Positions 1-10,134 are shown, counted from the first letter of the stretch. The stretch: DNA of 64,000 nucleotides from Candidatus Pantoea varia (GCF_900115075.1 NZ_FOVG01000001.1:372001-436000), one strand, 5' to 3'. Numbers and translations: made by a program. The notes: generated by a model from the sequence alone, not told the origin.

Positions 1-1549
1 CCGTGCGCATATCCTGGAAGGTCTGGCGATTGCGCTGGCGAATATCGATCCGATTATCGAACTGATTCGTCGTGCACCCAACCCGGCAGAAGCGAAAGCG
101 GGTTTAATTGCTCAGGCCTGGGATCTCGGTAATGTGTCAGCGATGCTGGAACGTGCAGGCGATGACGCTGCCCGTCCGGAGTGGCTGGATCCGCAGTACG
201 GCATCCGTGAAGGTCAGTACTATCTGACCGAGCAGCAGGCTCAGGCGATTCTGGATCTGCGTCTACAGAAACTGACCGGCCTTGAGCACGAGAAGCTGCT
301 GGATGAGTATAAAGGTCTGCTGGAGCAGATCGCGGAGCTGTTGCGCATTCTGTCTGACGCCGATCGTCTGATGGAAGTGATCCGCGAAGAGCTGGAGCTG
401 ATGCGTGATCAGTTCGGTGATGAGCGTCGCACAGAGATTACGGCTAACACGGCTGATATTAATATCGAAGACCTGATTAATCAGGAAGATGTTGTGGTGA
501 CATTGTCGCATCAGGGCTATGTGAAGTATCAGCCGCTGACCGACTATGAAGCGCAGCGTCGCGGTGGTAAAGGCAAGTCAGCCGCACGTATCAAAGAAGA
601 GGACTTCATTGATCGTCTGCTGGTGGCCAATACCCATGACACGATTCTTTGCTTCTCAAGCCGTGGCCGTCTCTACTGGATGAAGGTTTATCAGCTGCCG
701 GAAGCGAGCCGTGGTGCGCGTGGACGTCCAATCGTCAACCTGCTGCCGCTGGAAGCCAACGAGCGTATTACGGCGATCCTGCCGGTACGTGAGTATACGG
801 AAGGCTTCAATATCTTTATGGCGACCGCCTTGGGTACCGTGAAGAAGACCGCGCTGAAAGAGTTCAGCCGTCCGCGCAGCGCCGGCATTATTGCCGTGAA
901 TCTGCGTGATGACGATGAGCTGATTGGTGTGGCGCTGACCAACGGTAATGACGAAGCGATGCTGTTCTCAGCGGCCGGTAAAGTGGTGCGCTTCGCAGAA
1001 ACCGCAGTCCGTGCGATGGGTCGTACCGCCTCTGGCGTACGCGGCATCAGGCTGGCTGAAGGCGATCGCGTTGTCTCTCTGATTGTGCCGCGTGAAGAGG
1101 GTGCCATCATGACCGTGACGCAGAATGGTTACGGTAAGCGAACTGCCAACAGCGAATACCCGACCAAGTCGCGTGCGACGCAGGGTGTTATTTCAATCAA
1201 AGTGACCGAGCGTAACGGTCCGGTGATTGGCGCTGTTCAGGTAGTCGATGGCGATCAGATTATGATGATCACCGATGCCGGTACGCTGGTGCGTACCCGC
1301 GTGTCAGAAGTGAGCGTCGTGGGTCGTAATACCCAGGGTGTGATTCTGATTCGTACCGCAGAGGATGAGAACGTAGTCGGTCTGCAGCGTGTTGCCGAGC
1401 CGGTTGAAGAAGAAGAGCTGGATTCAATCGACGGTAGCGTGGCGGAAGGCGAGGATGATATCGCGCCGGAAGCAGAGATCGACGATGAAGAGATTGCACC
1501 GGAAGCGGATGCAGAAGACGAAGACGACGCGGCTGAAGACGAAGAGTAA
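1..1549 (+). CDS. gyrA: DNA gyrase subunit A, 3' part (5' end outside window)
   Basis: Encodes the A subunit of gyrase, which cuts and rejoins DNA during ATP-dependent negative supercoiling. The reading frame is already open at base 2 ([16 protein letters not shown]), which matches E. coli GyrA from about residue 370, so the catalytic tyrosine and quinolone-resistance region lie outside the window. Visible parts are the end of the breakage-reunion domain and coiled coil ([19 protein letters not shown]), the GyrA box QRRGGKG that starts the six-bladed C-terminal DNA-wrapping domain, and a long acidic tail of about 40 residues that regulates wrapping in enterobacteria. The tail is somewhat longer and more acidic than I recall for E. 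coli. It is followed by a strong terminator. Identification is near certain. Confidence 0.98.
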   Translation, partial: RAHILEGLAIALANIDPIIELIRRAPNPAEAKAGLIAQAWDLGNVSAMLERAGDDAARPEWLDPQYGIREGQYYLTEQQAQAILDLRLQKLTGLEHEKLLDEYKGLLEQIAELLRILSDADRLMEVIREELELMRDQFGDERRTEITANTADINIEDLINQEDVVVTLSHQGYVKYQPLTDYEAQRRGGKGKSAARIKEEDFIDRLLVANTHDTILCFSSRGRLYWMKVYQLPEASRGARGRPIVNLLPLEANERITAILPVREYTEGFNIFMATALGTVKKTALKEFSRPRSAGIIAVNLRDDDELIGVALTNGNDEAMLFSAAGKVVRFAETAVRAMGRTASGVRGIRLAEGDRVVSLIVPREEGAIMTVTQNGYGKRTANSEYPTKSRATQGVISIKVTERNGPVIGAVQVVDGDQIMMITDAGTLVRTRVSEVSVVGRNTQGVILIRTAEDENVVGLQRVAEPVEEEELDSIDGSVAEGEDDIAPEAEIDDEEIAPEADAEDEDDAAEDEE

Positions 1550-1580
1550 TGTGTCTGACGTGAGCTGAGGTTCGTTGCAA

Positions 1581-1620
1581 AAACGGCAGGTCAGGGGAAA
1601 CCCGGCCTGCCGTTTTTTTT
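1581..1620 (+). terminator. Rho-independent terminator of gyrA
   Basis: A 9-10 bp GC-rich stem (AAACGGCAGG paired with CCTGCCGTTT) closes a loop of about 15 bases and is followed by eight T. It begins 31 bases after the gyrA stop codon. Confidence 0.9.
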
Positions 1621-1692
1621 GGTGCCTGTGGACAAGGGCTGGATACACGGGGCCGGGGGCCGGGGCCGGGCGGCTGCGAGAGGGGCGCCGCC

Positions 1693-1796
1693 GAAAGGCC
1701 TGCTATGCCCGATCGCAAAGAATTCCCGCATCCCTGCGGATCGGCCACGCCGTCCCTGGCGTGGACGCTTTGCTCTTCGGGCATAGCACGCCTTTC
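1693..1796. repeat. 104-bp branched inverted-repeat element between gyrA and rcsC
   Basis: The outer arms, 1693-1720 and 1768-1796, are nearly perfect inverted repeats (GAAAGGC, TGCTATGCCCGA and GC-AAAG all find their complements). Between them sit two further hairpins: CGCA-TCCC-TGCG (1727-1738) and CCACGCC-GTCCC-TGGCGTGG (1745-1764). As single-stranded nucleic acid it would fold as a three-way or cruciform structure, with a CCC-containing loop on each inner arm. It has no T-run and no ORF. It looks like a dispersed intergenic repeat of the REP/ERIC/MITE kind, but I do not recognise the family. Confidence 0.6.
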
Positions 1797-2006
1797 TTGT
1801 TTAAGCAGCATTCTCGCTTTTAGTTGTTACAGGCGGGTCTGTAAGCAAGCCATCTTGTTCACTGACAGCTAGCGCTTTCTCTGTCTTAAAAGATTCCCAA
1901 ACCTTCCGCTAAGCCTGCGGCTGGCTGGCTTTTTACGCCCGATAAAGCTAGTGTATGGGCATTAAAAATCGATGATGCGACTAACCTTGCCAACTGCGAG
2001 TTACCT

Positions 2007-4859
2007 TTGAAATATCCTGTCTCTTTCCGCACTACGCTTCGCATCTCGCGCTATCTTTTCCGCGCGCTGGCGCTGCTAATCTGGACGCTGGGTGCTGTCC
2101 TTACGGCGTTTTACATCATCAGCGTGCTGCACAATAAAGAGACGCAGGTCCGGCAGGAGTTTGCCAGCAACTACGGCACCATTCAGTGGTATGTACGCCA
2201 TTCGGCAGACATGATGCGTGAGCTGAAATACATCACCGAGAACCGCTTGACCAACGCCAGCAGTGGTCTGGATGTATTGACCGGCATGATGCCGGGTAAA
2301 GCCACCCAGCCGCAGTTTACGCCACTCTTTTCAGATGGCGACTGCACTTCAATGAGTAACACCTGGCGCAACTCGCTCGATTCACTCAGCTACTACATCA
2401 ATTACTGGAAAAGTAACTTCGCCTCATCGTATGAACTGAATCGGGTGTTCTTTATCGGTGGCGAGAGTCAGTGTCTGGCCGACTTCACGATTGGCAGCAA
2501 CAATGCAGATCGGGACCGCAGCCTGAAATCGTTGCGTGAGAATGTGCTGCGCTATCGCAATAGCAGCGAAGAAGAGCGTCGTAATCCGATGTACTGGATC
2601 AACAGCAGTACTCAGCCTGGCGTCGGCACCTTCTACATGGTAGTGCCGGTTTACGTTGCGAATAAATTACAGGCGCTGCTGGGTGTTGAGCAGAATATCC
2701 GCCTGGATGAGTTTATTCAGCCGGGCAGCCTGCCGATTATCGCGTCTATTACCGATGAAAATTATCGCCCACTGCTTAACTCGCGGCGCGGCGGGCTGGG
2801 CTTCTCACTCGACAATCTGCCGGATGATAAAACCTGGTTCGGTTATCTGAATGGTTATCGTCAGCTGGTCCTGAAAAAGCCATTGCCGCCTTCCGATCTT
2901 AACGTGGTATGGGCGATACCCACCGACGTGATGGTAGACCAGCTCAAGCTGATGATCATTAATGCGCTGCTGCTCAATATTTTCAGCGCCGTGCTCCTCT
3001 TTACGCTCGCCTGGGTGTTTGAGCGGCGGATGTTCCTGCCCGCAGAGGAGAATGCGCACCGGCTGGAAGAGCATGAGCAGTTTAACCGTAAGATTGTCGC
3101 CTCTGCGCCGGTCGGGATCTGTATTTTACGCACCAGCGATGGCACCAATATTCTGAGTAACGAGCTGGCGCACAATTATCTGACGTTGCTGACGCAGGAA
3201 GATCGCCTGCGGCTGAATGAGATAATCGGCGGACAGCAGGTCAACTTTGTGGATGTGCTGACCGGCAGCAATACCAACCTGCAAATAAGCTTTGTGCATT
3301 CGCGCTATCGTAATGAGAACGTAGCAATTTGCGTGCTGGTCGATGTCTCGGCGCGTGTGCGGATGGAGCAGTCTCTGCAGGAGATGGCTCACGCGGCAGA
3401 GCAGGCGAGCCAGTCGAAATCGATGTTCCTTGCTACCGTCAGTCACGAACTGCGCACGCCGCTGTATGGCATCATCGGTAACCTCGATCTGCTGCAGACC
3501 AAAGAACTGCCCAGCGGTATCGACTCGCTGGTGACGGCGATGAACAACTCCTCCAGTCTGCTGCTGAAGATCATCAGCGATATTCTCGACTTCTCGAAAA
3601 TTGAGTCTGAACAGCTCAAAATCGAGCCGCGTCCGTTTGCCCCGCGTGAAATCGTCACTCACATTGTGGGCAACTATCTGTCGCTGGTGGTGAAGAAACG
3701 CCTGACGCTCTACTGCTTTATCGAACATGACGTTCCGCAGGTGCTGGACGGCGATCCGCTGCGTCTGCAGCAGGTGATCTCTAATCTGCTGAACAACGCG
3801 ATTAAGTTCACGCACACCGGCTGTATCATCCTCCACGCCTATGTCGCGCAGGGCTATCTGGCCTTCCGCGTCCGTGATACCGGTGTCGGCATTCCAGCCA
3901 AAGAGCTGCCCCGCCTGTTTGATCCCTTCTTCCAGGTGGGAAATGGCGTGCAGCGTAATTTCCAGGGGACCGGGCTGGGTCTGGCGATCTGTGAAAAGCT
4001 GATCAACATGATGGACGGTGACATCGAGGTCGACTCCGAGCCGGGCATGGGTAGCCAGTTCATTGTGAGAATCCCGATTTATAAAGGGCAGAAGCTATCA
4101 CTGATGCTGCTGGAGGATTTGCAGGACAGGAAAATCTGGCTGGCGATGCGCAACGAGTATCTTGCGGAGTTCATTACGCGCCAGATTCAGCAGCAGGGTA
4201 TTCAGGTCGCGGAGTATAACGGTAAGCCAGGCCACGATGATGTGGTGATGACCGATTACGAACTGGATATTGATGCACCGCTGCGCGCGCTGGTCACGTT
4301 TGATGGATCGCATGTGGATATGCCGCGTGAACGTCAGCCGGGGCGCTGGATCCACTCGACCGCCACGCTGCACGAGGTGCCGGCATTGCTGGCGCGCATC
4401 TATCGTATTGCACTGGGTAATGACGCGGCAGAGGCCTTGTTGCTGGCGGCACCGGTAGAAGAGAAAGTGCATAACGACGATATCATGGTGCTGATTGTCG
4501 ATGACCATCCGATTAACCGTATGCTGCTGTCTGAACAGCTCGGCACGCTGGGCTATCAGGTGAAAACCGCGCAGGATGGCGTTGATGCGCTTAACGTCCT
4601 GAGCCGTAATGAGATCGATATCGTGCTCACCGATGTGAACATGCCGAACATGGATGGTTATCGCCTGACACAACGTTTACGTCAGCTGGGGCATCTCTTC
4701 CCGGTTGTCGGCGTGACAGCGAATGCGCTGGCGGAAGAGAAACAGCGTTGTATGGATGCGGGCATGGATAACTGTCTGTCGAAACCGGTGACGCTGGATG
4801 TACTGAAAGTGACGCTGGCAATCTATGCTGATCGGGTGCGCAAAACGCGGATAGGATAA
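2007..4859 (+). CDS. rcsC: Hybrid sensor kinase RcsC of the Rcs envelope-stress phosphorelay
   Basis: Inner-membrane hybrid histidine kinase/phosphatase that passes phosphate through RcsD to RcsB and so controls capsule, motility and biofilm genes. At 950 residues it has the family's length. In order: an N-terminal membrane helix (about residues 20-40), a periplasmic sensor region, a second membrane helix (about 310-335), the phospho-acceptor box FLATVSHELRTPL (His about 479), an ATPase domain (NNAIKF, DTGVGIP, GTGLGLAI), the ABL-type domain, and a receiver domain with DIVLTDVNMPNMDGY (acceptor Asp about 876). The start is TTG at 2007. That choice is supported by MKYPVSFRTTLRISRYLFRALAL aligning with the E. 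coli N-terminus, which also uses TTG. The gene is convergent with rcsB. Confidence 0.97.
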   Translation: MKYPVSFRTTLRISRYLFRALALLIWTLGAVLTAFYIISVLHNKETQVRQEFASNYGTIQWYVRHSADMMRELKYITENRLTNASSGLDVLTGMMPGKATQPQFTPLFSDGDCTSMSNTWRNSLDSLSYYINYWKSNFASSYELNRVFFIGGESQCLADFTIGSNNADRDRSLKSLRENVLRYRNSSEEERRNPMYWINSSTQPGVGTFYMVVPVYVANKLQALLGVEQNIRLDEFIQPGSLPIIASITDENYRPLLNSRRGGLGFSLDNLPDDKTWFGYLNGYRQLVLKKPLPPSDLNVVWAIPTDVMVDQLKLMIINALLLNIFSAVLLFTLAWVFERRMFLPAEENAHRLEEHEQFNRKIVASAPVGICILRTSDGTNILSNELAHNYLTLLTQEDRLRLNEIIGGQQVNFVDVLTGSNTNLQISFVHSRYRNENVAICVLVDVSARVRMEQSLQEMAHAAEQASQSKSMFLATVSHELRTPLYGIIGNLDLLQTKELPSGIDSLVTAMNNSSSLLLKIISDILDFSKIESEQLKIEPRPFAPREIVTHIVGNYLSLVVKKRLTLYCFIEHDVPQVLDGDPLRLQQVISNLLNNAIKFTHTGCIILHAYVAQGYLAFRVRDTGVGIPAKELPRLFDPFFQVGNGVQRNFQGTGLGLAICEKLINMMDGDIEVDSEPGMGSQFIVRIPIYKGQKLSLMLLEDLQDRKIWLAMRNEYLAEFITRQIQQQGIQVAEYNGKPGHDDVVMTDYELDIDAPLRALVTFDGSHVDMPRERQPGRWIHSTATLHEVPALLARIYRIALGNDAAEALLLAAPVEEKVHNDDIMVLIVDDHPINRMLLSEQLGTLGYQVKTAQDGVDALNVLSRNEIDIVLTDVNMPNMDGYRLTQRLRQLGHLFPVVGVTANALAEEKQRCMDAGMDNCLSKPVTLDVLKVTLAIYADRVRKTRIG

Positions 4860-4878
4860 GGCAGGAAAGGGCAGAGGC

Positions 4879-4905
4879 GAGGCGGTGCAGTGGCTGCACC
4901 GCCTC
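4879..4905. terminator. Hairpin between convergent rcsC and rcsB
   Basis: A perfect 11-bp stem (GAGGCGGTGCA / TGCACCGCCTC) with a 5-base loop lies in the 53-base gap between the rcsC and rcsB stop codons. Neither side has a good T-run, so it may act as a weak bidirectional terminator or as a 3' stabiliser. Confidence 0.5.
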
Positions 4906-4912
4906 CGGTTAC

Positions 4913-5563
4913 TTAGTCTCTTTCGACCTGACTCTGGCTGACAGAAGACAGGTAGTTCAGCAGTGCGATATCGTTATCCACGCCCAGTTTCATCATCGCT
5001 GATTTCTTCTGGCTACTGATGGTTTTAATACTGCGGTTCAGTTTCTTGGCGATTTCGGTCACCAGGAAGCCTTCAGCAAACAGACGCAGTACTTCACTCT
5101 CTTTCGGTGACAGGCGTTTGTCGCCATAACCACCCGCGCTGATCTTCTCCAGCAGTTTCGCAACGCTTTCCGGCGTATATTTCTTGCCTTTCTGCAGTGC
5201 TGCCAGTGCTTTTGGTAAATCGGTAGGCGCGCCCTGTTTCAGGACAATCCCTTCGATATCGAGATCAAGCACGGAACTCAGAATCGCCGGGTTATTGTTC
5301 ATGGTCAGAACAATGATCGAGAGATCCGGATAGTGGCGTTTAATATATTTAATCAGCGTAATACCATCGCCATACTTCTCACCTGGCATCGAGAGGTCGG
5401 TGATCAGGACGTTGGCGTCAAGCTTGGACAGATTATTGATCAGTGCTGTTGAGTCTTCGAACTCACCTACAACGTTGACCCATTCAATTTGTTCCAGAGA
5501 CTTTCGGATACCGAAAAGGACAATTGGATGGTCATCGGCAATAATTACGTTTAAGTTATTCAT
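4913..5563 (-). CDS. rcsB: Response regulator RcsB
   Basis: NarL/FixJ-type regulator at the end of the Rcs phosphorelay. It is phosphorylated by RcsD and works with RcsA or other partners on capsule, flagellar and biofilm promoters. The 216 residues comprise a receiver domain (ADDHPIV; acceptor Asp in LITDLSMPGEKYGDG, about residue 56) and a C-terminal LuxR-type helix-turn-helix (LSPKESEVLRLFAEG, VTEIAKKLNRSIKTISSQK). The frame stays open upstream of this start, but MNNLNVIIADDHPIV is the conserved N-terminus, and AAGGTAA lies upstream of the ATG at 5563. Only one base separates the rcsD stop from this start, so the two genes are probably translationally coupled. Confidence 0.97.
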   Translation of the reverse strand: MNNLNVIIADDHPIVLFGIRKSLEQIEWVNVVGEFEDSTALINNLSKLDANVLITDLSMPGEKYGDGITLIKYIKRHYPDLSIIVLTMNNNPAILSSVLDLDIEGIVLKQGAPTDLPKALAALQKGKKYTPESVAKLLEKISAGGYGDKRLSPKESEVLRLFAEGFLVTEIAKKLNRSIKTISSQKKSAMMKLGVDNDIALLNYLSSVSQSQVERD

Positions 5564-5564
5564 C

Positions 5565-8222
5565 TTATTGGTTACCTTGCTGCAGCAGTTGATTGACGTA
5601 AGCGTCAATATCACTGGTGGTATTTGTAATGTTTGAATCGTCACACGCTTTAATGTGGTGTTCTAACTCTTCACAAAGCTGTTTGCCAGGAGTCAGATTG
5701 AGCATGGCAAACACGCCCTTGAGGCGATGCGCTGTCTGAGCAAGCGAGGCGTAGTCCTTTTCCGCCGACTCAGTATACAGTCTCTTCACATCAACCGGTA
5801 CTGTCTCCGTAAACAGCTGGAAATAGCCGCCGCTCATCAATGGCGTGGCCGCGTCGTCTTCCATGTCGTTATCCATCACATCATGCGACAGTTGTTTCTC
5901 AATCAGTGCCAGCAATGCATCGAGCATCGCATTACTGAGATTGAAATTGACACGATACTGCTGGTCGTTCAGTGCATGATGACCCAGTTCATCTTCCGCC
6001 AGCAGCAGTGCCCAGCCGCTTAGCTTTGATGGATCGTCGGTCACCATAACATCGTGATCCTGACCGGAGATGCGCTCATCAGGCGTCAGACAACGTGCTC
6101 CCCAGTTCTCCAGATGGCGGCAGACGATTTTATGCACGTCTTCCACAGTGATCTCCACCAGTGCGGTCACACCATCCAGAATTTTTTCCTCTTCTTCTTC
6201 GCGCTTCTCTTCCAGCACCAGTGGCAGCTGCATGTTGTAGCGCGTGCCGATATCCGCTTTTGCCACGATATCGAGACTGCCGCCCATCTGCTTGCAGAGC
6301 TGCTTACACAGGAAGAACGCCATGCCGGAAGCCTGTCCGTAGCGATCCTGACTGGTATCACCCAGGAACGGGAAGTCGACATTCGCCAGTTCATCCACCG
6401 TCAGGCCCGCACCGGTATCTACCAGTTCGATGATCACTCTATCGGCCTGCTTTTCGGCAGCCTTAACTTCCAGGGTGATTTTGCCCCAGCGGGTGGTGGT
6501 CAGGGCGTAGTGCATCAGCGTGGTCAGCACTTTGCGCAGGGCGCGACGGTCGCCAAAGCGTGTCTCGTCATTCGCCAGGTGATTATTCACTACCAGCGAC
6601 AGCCCCTTGCGGCGCATCAGCGGCAGGCTTTCCAGCGCGATCTCATCCAGCAGTTCCTGCAGATTAAAGACGGTCGCATCCGGTGACCAGTCATGCGCCT
6701 CCAGCCGGTTCAGCAGCACGATATCATCCACCAGCCGCGCCAGTCCCTGACTCTCATCGAGCAGGTCCAGTACGGTTTCATCAGCATCACGCTGGCTGAG
6801 TTGCACCAGCTGGGTCACCATCTTCTCAAGGGGCTGATTCAGTGCATGACCCAGATTATGCAGCAACTGCTGGCGCATCTGATGGTTGCGATCCAGCACC
6901 TGCTGCGCTTTCTGCAGCTTTTTGTTCACCAGCAGCTCGCGATCCTGGTCACGCATCATAAACAGCTGCGTATGCGGCGACAGCACGCTGCGGGCGTGGC
7001 GGATCTCATACACTTCGTTATTAATGGTGGCCTGCAGCACGCCCTGATGCTGGTCGGACATATTAATAATTTTCTGCAGATTGAGGTGAGGCAAAAGGTG
7101 TTCCGCAATCTTATTGCTCAGCAGGGTACGGTTGCTGGCAAAGTCATACACCAGCAGGCCGACCGGCAGGCTGGCCACAATCTCTTCATTCAGAACCCGC
7201 AGCGAATCGAGTTCAGCACTCTGGTTCTCGCTGGGACGCAGTGACTGCTGGCGCAGCAGCACGATGCCGGCCAGCGACAGCAGAAACAGCAGCAGGTTAA
7301 TCAGCAGCGGCCAGAGCAGGTTGTGCAGGCTGTCGATAATCAGGCGGGTAATCGGCACCTGATAGACCAGCTGCAGCGACGTACTCGGCAGGGTAGCCGT
7401 AATCTCGATATTGGGATTAACCAGTGAAACGCGGGTGTTTTCCACCTCCTGCTGTTCACTGCTGCTGGCCGGCATCGAGCTGTCCTGGCGCAGCTGGAAG
7501 TTTTCCAGCGGCATGTTCTGCGGAACGATATCGTTAACCGGCAGATCAAAGGCGACAACCGTGGCCAGATGGCCCGGCTGATTAAAGGTGGTGCGCAGCG
7601 TGAAATAGTGATCGTTCTGGAAGGCGAGGTGGCGAAGCGGCGAGAAGCTCTCGCGCTCATCCAGCGCATTAGCCTGTTGCAGCATCTCAGCGCGACGGCC
7701 ATCCACCATGGAACTGATGGCGCTCTCTTTATAGCGCGTCGCCATATCTTTCAACGGCAGGGTCGAGATCATAATCAGGCTGTTGTCCTGACCATTTAAA
7801 AAGTACATCGACCAGGTCGGATTTTCCGCGCCCCACAGGGTGTCGAGATAGTTCGACATCCGCATGGTCATGTCCAGCGTGCTGCTGTCATGGGAGCCGA
7901 AAATAAGCGCTTCGGTTTTACGGCGGGTTTTTTCCAGATAATAGACGTCAGGGCGCAGCCGCGTCTCCTGCAGGTTACTGCCGGGTGTCGCACCGGCTGC
8001 ACTGGTAGAGAGGTTTTCATAGATCTGCCAGGTGGCAAAGCGATAGGCGTCAATACGCTTCTGCACGTCACGCGCCAGATCGTCCATGGCATAGCGTTTC
8101 CCGGTCAGCCAGGCGTTGACCGAGTTATGCACCATAAAGCCCAGCGCCAGCAGGAGCACCAGATTGAAAACCACAAAAAAGCGGGTGACATTACCGGAGG
8201 TCAGTGGAAACTTATACAACAT
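5565..8222 (-). CDS. rcsD: Phosphotransfer intermediate RcsD
   Basis: Inner-membrane protein that relays phosphate from RcsC to RcsB. Visible parts: an N-terminal membrane helix (VTRFFVVFNLVLLLALGFMV), a periplasmic domain with the conserved stretch KTEALIFGSHDSSTLDM, a second membrane helix (about residues 300-325 of the ATG form), a degenerate histidine-kinase-like region with no obvious phospho-acceptor H box, and a C-terminal HPt domain (LAQTAHRLKGVFAML) whose His lies at about residue 832. The frame could begin at GTG 8264, which would overlap the MFS gene by 23 bases and has no ribosome site. I prefer ATG at 8222, which leaves 19 bases between the genes and gives 885 residues, close to the E. 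coli 890. It forms an operon with rcsB and possibly the upstream MFS gene. Confidence 0.95.
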   Translation of the reverse strand: MLYKFPLTSGNVTRFFVVFNLVLLLALGFMVHNSVNAWLTGKRYAMDDLARDVQKRIDAYRFATWQIYENLSTSAAGATPGSNLQETRLRPDVYYLEKTRRKTEALIFGSHDSSTLDMTMRMSNYLDTLWGAENPTWSMYFLNGQDNSLIMISTLPLKDMATRYKESAISSMVDGRRAEMLQQANALDERESFSPLRHLAFQNDHYFTLRTTFNQPGHLATVVAFDLPVNDIVPQNMPLENFQLRQDSSMPASSSEQQEVENTRVSLVNPNIEITATLPSTSLQLVYQVPITRLIIDSLHNLLWPLLINLLLFLLSLAGIVLLRQQSLRPSENQSAELDSLRVLNEEIVASLPVGLLVYDFASNRTLLSNKIAEHLLPHLNLQKIINMSDQHQGVLQATINNEVYEIRHARSVLSPHTQLFMMRDQDRELLVNKKLQKAQQVLDRNHQMRQQLLHNLGHALNQPLEKMVTQLVQLSQRDADETVLDLLDESQGLARLVDDIVLLNRLEAHDWSPDATVFNLQELLDEIALESLPLMRRKGLSLVVNNHLANDETRFGDRRALRKVLTTLMHYALTTTRWGKITLEVKAAEKQADRVIIELVDTGAGLTVDELANVDFPFLGDTSQDRYGQASGMAFFLCKQLCKQMGGSLDIVAKADIGTRYNMQLPLVLEEKREEEEEKILDGVTALVEITVEDVHKIVCRHLENWGARCLTPDERISGQDHDVMVTDDPSKLSGWALLLAEDELGHHALNDQQYRVNFNLSNAMLDALLALIEKQLSHDVMDNDMEDDAATPLMSGGYFQLFTETVPVDVKRLYTESAEKDYASLAQTAHRLKGVFAMLNLTPGKQLCEELEHHIKACDDSNITNTTSDIDAYVNQLLQQGNQ

Positions 8223-8241
8223 AGCGTGTCGGGTACCTGAA

Positions 8242-9396
8242 TTATCGCGCAACTTTTCGCGCACTGGCGGCTACCGCTAACAGCAGCAGGGCGATCATTA
8301 AAAATGCGCCGCTGAGGCTGATCCATTGCGAAATGAATCCGATTAAAGCCGGACCTGAGAGAATACCCGCATATCCCAGCGTTGTCATGGCAGAAATCGC
8401 CAGGTTCGCAGGCATATCCTGTTGATTCCCGGCAGCATTGAACAACATCGGCACCGTGTTGGATAAACCAAAGCCGACCAGCAGGAAAGCGAGCAGGGCG
8501 ATCTCCGGCCACGGCAGCAAGACGGCCAGACTCATGCCCGCCGCAGCGGTCAGCGCGCCGGTGAGCATCACCGGGTAGCGGCCAAAACGCTGGATGATCT
8601 TATCGCCGCTAAAACGACCCAGCGTCATCGCCACGGAAAAGACCGCATAGCCGAGTCCGGCCCAGGCGGGTGTCATTTCCGGGTTCTGCAGCAGCAGTAG
8701 TGCGCCCCAGTCCAGCACGGCCCCTTCCGCCAGGAAGAGGATAAAGCAAAGCAGGCCAAGAAACGCGACCCAGCCGCGTGGGATCACCAGCCAGGGTTGA
8801 TCGGGCTGGTGCAGACGTTCATTCATCAACACCGGAAGTCGCCACAGCAGCAGCAACAACATCACGGCCATTACCACCAGCGTGGCGGTCAGCGGGGTAA
8901 AAGAGCGGCTCAGCAACAGGCTGACCGTGCCCGCGCCCAGAATCCCGCCCAGACTGAAGAATCCATGAAAGCCGGACATCATCGGTTTATCCGCAGCCTG
9001 CTCAACCTGAACCGCCTGATAATTCATCGCCACATCCAGCATGCCCAGTCCGGCACCAAAAAGCATCAGTGCAGCTGCCATCACCAGATGAGAGTCTGCC
9101 GTCGCCAGCAGCGGCATCATGACCAACACTAACAGCGTAGAGAAGCACATCACCCGACGGCAGCCAAACTTCGCCACCAGCGTGCCGGTCACCGGCATCG
9201 CAGCCAGCGAACCTATCCCCAGACAGAGCAGTAATGCACCCAGTGATGCACCGCTGAGTTGCAGACGATCTCGTGCAAAGGGCACCAGCGGTGCCCAGGC
9301 TGACATCCCTAAGCCATTGATTAAAAAGATGGTGCGGGTGCCCCAGTTCAGGCGGCTCTGATGTTTATGTTGTTGTGCAGCGTCCAGTGCGGTCAT
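8242..9396 (-). CDS. Major facilitator superfamily transporter (YbjJ-like)
   Basis: A 384-residue polytopic inner-membrane protein with about 12 hydrophobic segments. MFS landmarks are seen: a G-rich first helix region, the loop KFGCRRVM after helix 2, GAGLGMLDVAMNYQAVQVE in helix 4, and SGFHGFFSLGGILGAG in helix 5. The D-V-A-M-N and H-G-F-x-S-L-G signatures are reminiscent of YbjJ-type transporters. The substrate cannot be read from the sequence. It lies 19 bases upstream of rcsD on the same strand, so it may share transcripts with rcsDB, and it is divergent from the giant adhesin gene. Confidence 0.85.
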   Translation of the reverse strand: MTALDAAQQHKHQSRLNWGTRTIFLINGLGMSAWAPLVPFARDRLQLSGASLGALLLCLGIGSLAAMPVTGTLVAKFGCRRVMCFSTLLVLVMMPLLATADSHLVMAAALMLFGAGLGMLDVAMNYQAVQVEQAADKPMMSGFHGFFSLGGILGAGTVSLLLSRSFTPLTATLVVMAVMLLLLLWRLPVLMNERLHQPDQPWLVIPRGWVAFLGLLCFILFLAEGAVLDWGALLLLQNPEMTPAWAGLGYAVFSVAMTLGRFSGDKIIQRFGRYPVMLTGALTAAAGMSLAVLLPWPEIALLAFLLVGFGLSNTVPMLFNAAGNQQDMPANLAISAMTTLGYAGILSGPALIGFISQWISLSGAFLMIALLLLAVAASARKVAR

Positions 9397-10134
9397 AGGT
9401 CAGATTCATCAATGGTAAAGCGGAAAAGTGTAGCACTGGCCGCGAGTCAGTGGCCGTTGCGCCTCTTATCTGAAGGGGGGCAGCAACATCGTATAAATGA
9501 CAAAACCGGGAGTTTACCGACTTTTGCTGCGCCGCGAATTTTTTCCAGAACTTTCCTGGTATGACCACCCCCCATCCGGATCGACTTAACTCAAATTTCA
9601 CTTTCACTTTTCAACGACTTGCCGCCTGAAAATCGGATCAGGACCACGCATAAATGATGGCTGAATCGCAAAATGAACAAATTTTTTCTGCAGCCCTAAG
9701 GTTTATAAAATGGGGAGTTTTTAACCTCTTTGCATCATTTATGGAAACAGTCAGCAATAAATTGACATGAAAAAACAACGACAAGGCGCATTTTCTGAAA
9801 ACCTTATTTCGGCAATGGCTAATGTAATTAATATTAAATCATAATGAAATCTGTAGATTGAAATTGATTTTTAACGCGGTTACGCTAAAAATTAATTTGT
9901 CAGAACCGTTACGTTTCACGTGAGTCTGTACAACTAAAACTAACAATAATGCCGTCATCCACCGCTTTCCTTTGGGTTTCTGACGCGGGTTTTCTTTGTC
10001 ATTTCTGCATACACCAGTTTGAGACACTTTCTGCATTTCAGAAGGTGAAACTATGAGTGAACACCGTAAGCATAAAATAATTTTAAGTTTATGGATTCAG
10101 TATATTAGCTAATCTGGTGGAATAGAGGTTACAA
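9397..10134. promoter_or_regulatory. 738-bp regulatory gap between the MFS gene and the giant adhesin gene
   Basis: The stretch is far more AT-rich than both neighbours, especially from 9650 to 10115, and has no long ORF. It must hold the divergent promoters and is long enough for several regulator sites, as expected for a tightly controlled biofilm adhesin. The only convincing coding signal is the 19-codon leader ORF at 10053-10112. A TTGACA at 9762 has no good -10 box at the right distance. I could not assign named operators. Confidence 0.5.
10053..10112 (+). CDS. Possible 19-residue leader peptide upstream of the giant adhesin
   Basis: ATG at 10053 is preceded at good spacing by AGAAGGTG, opening the peptide MSEHRKHKIILSLWIQYIS, which ends at TAA 10110-10112, 22 bases before the adhesin ATG. 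The ribosome site is better than that of the adhesin itself (AGAGG). It is basic then hydrophobic and resembles no known leader. The idea that its translation tunes expression of the 18-kb gene is inference. Confidence 0.35.
   Translation: MSEHRKHKIILSLWIQYIS

Noticed and set aside
9767..9844. 25-codon ORF (MKKQRQGAFSENLISAMANV) in the adhesin regulatory gap
   Set aside because: No ribosome site and located far from the adhesin start; the ORF at 10053 is far better supported.
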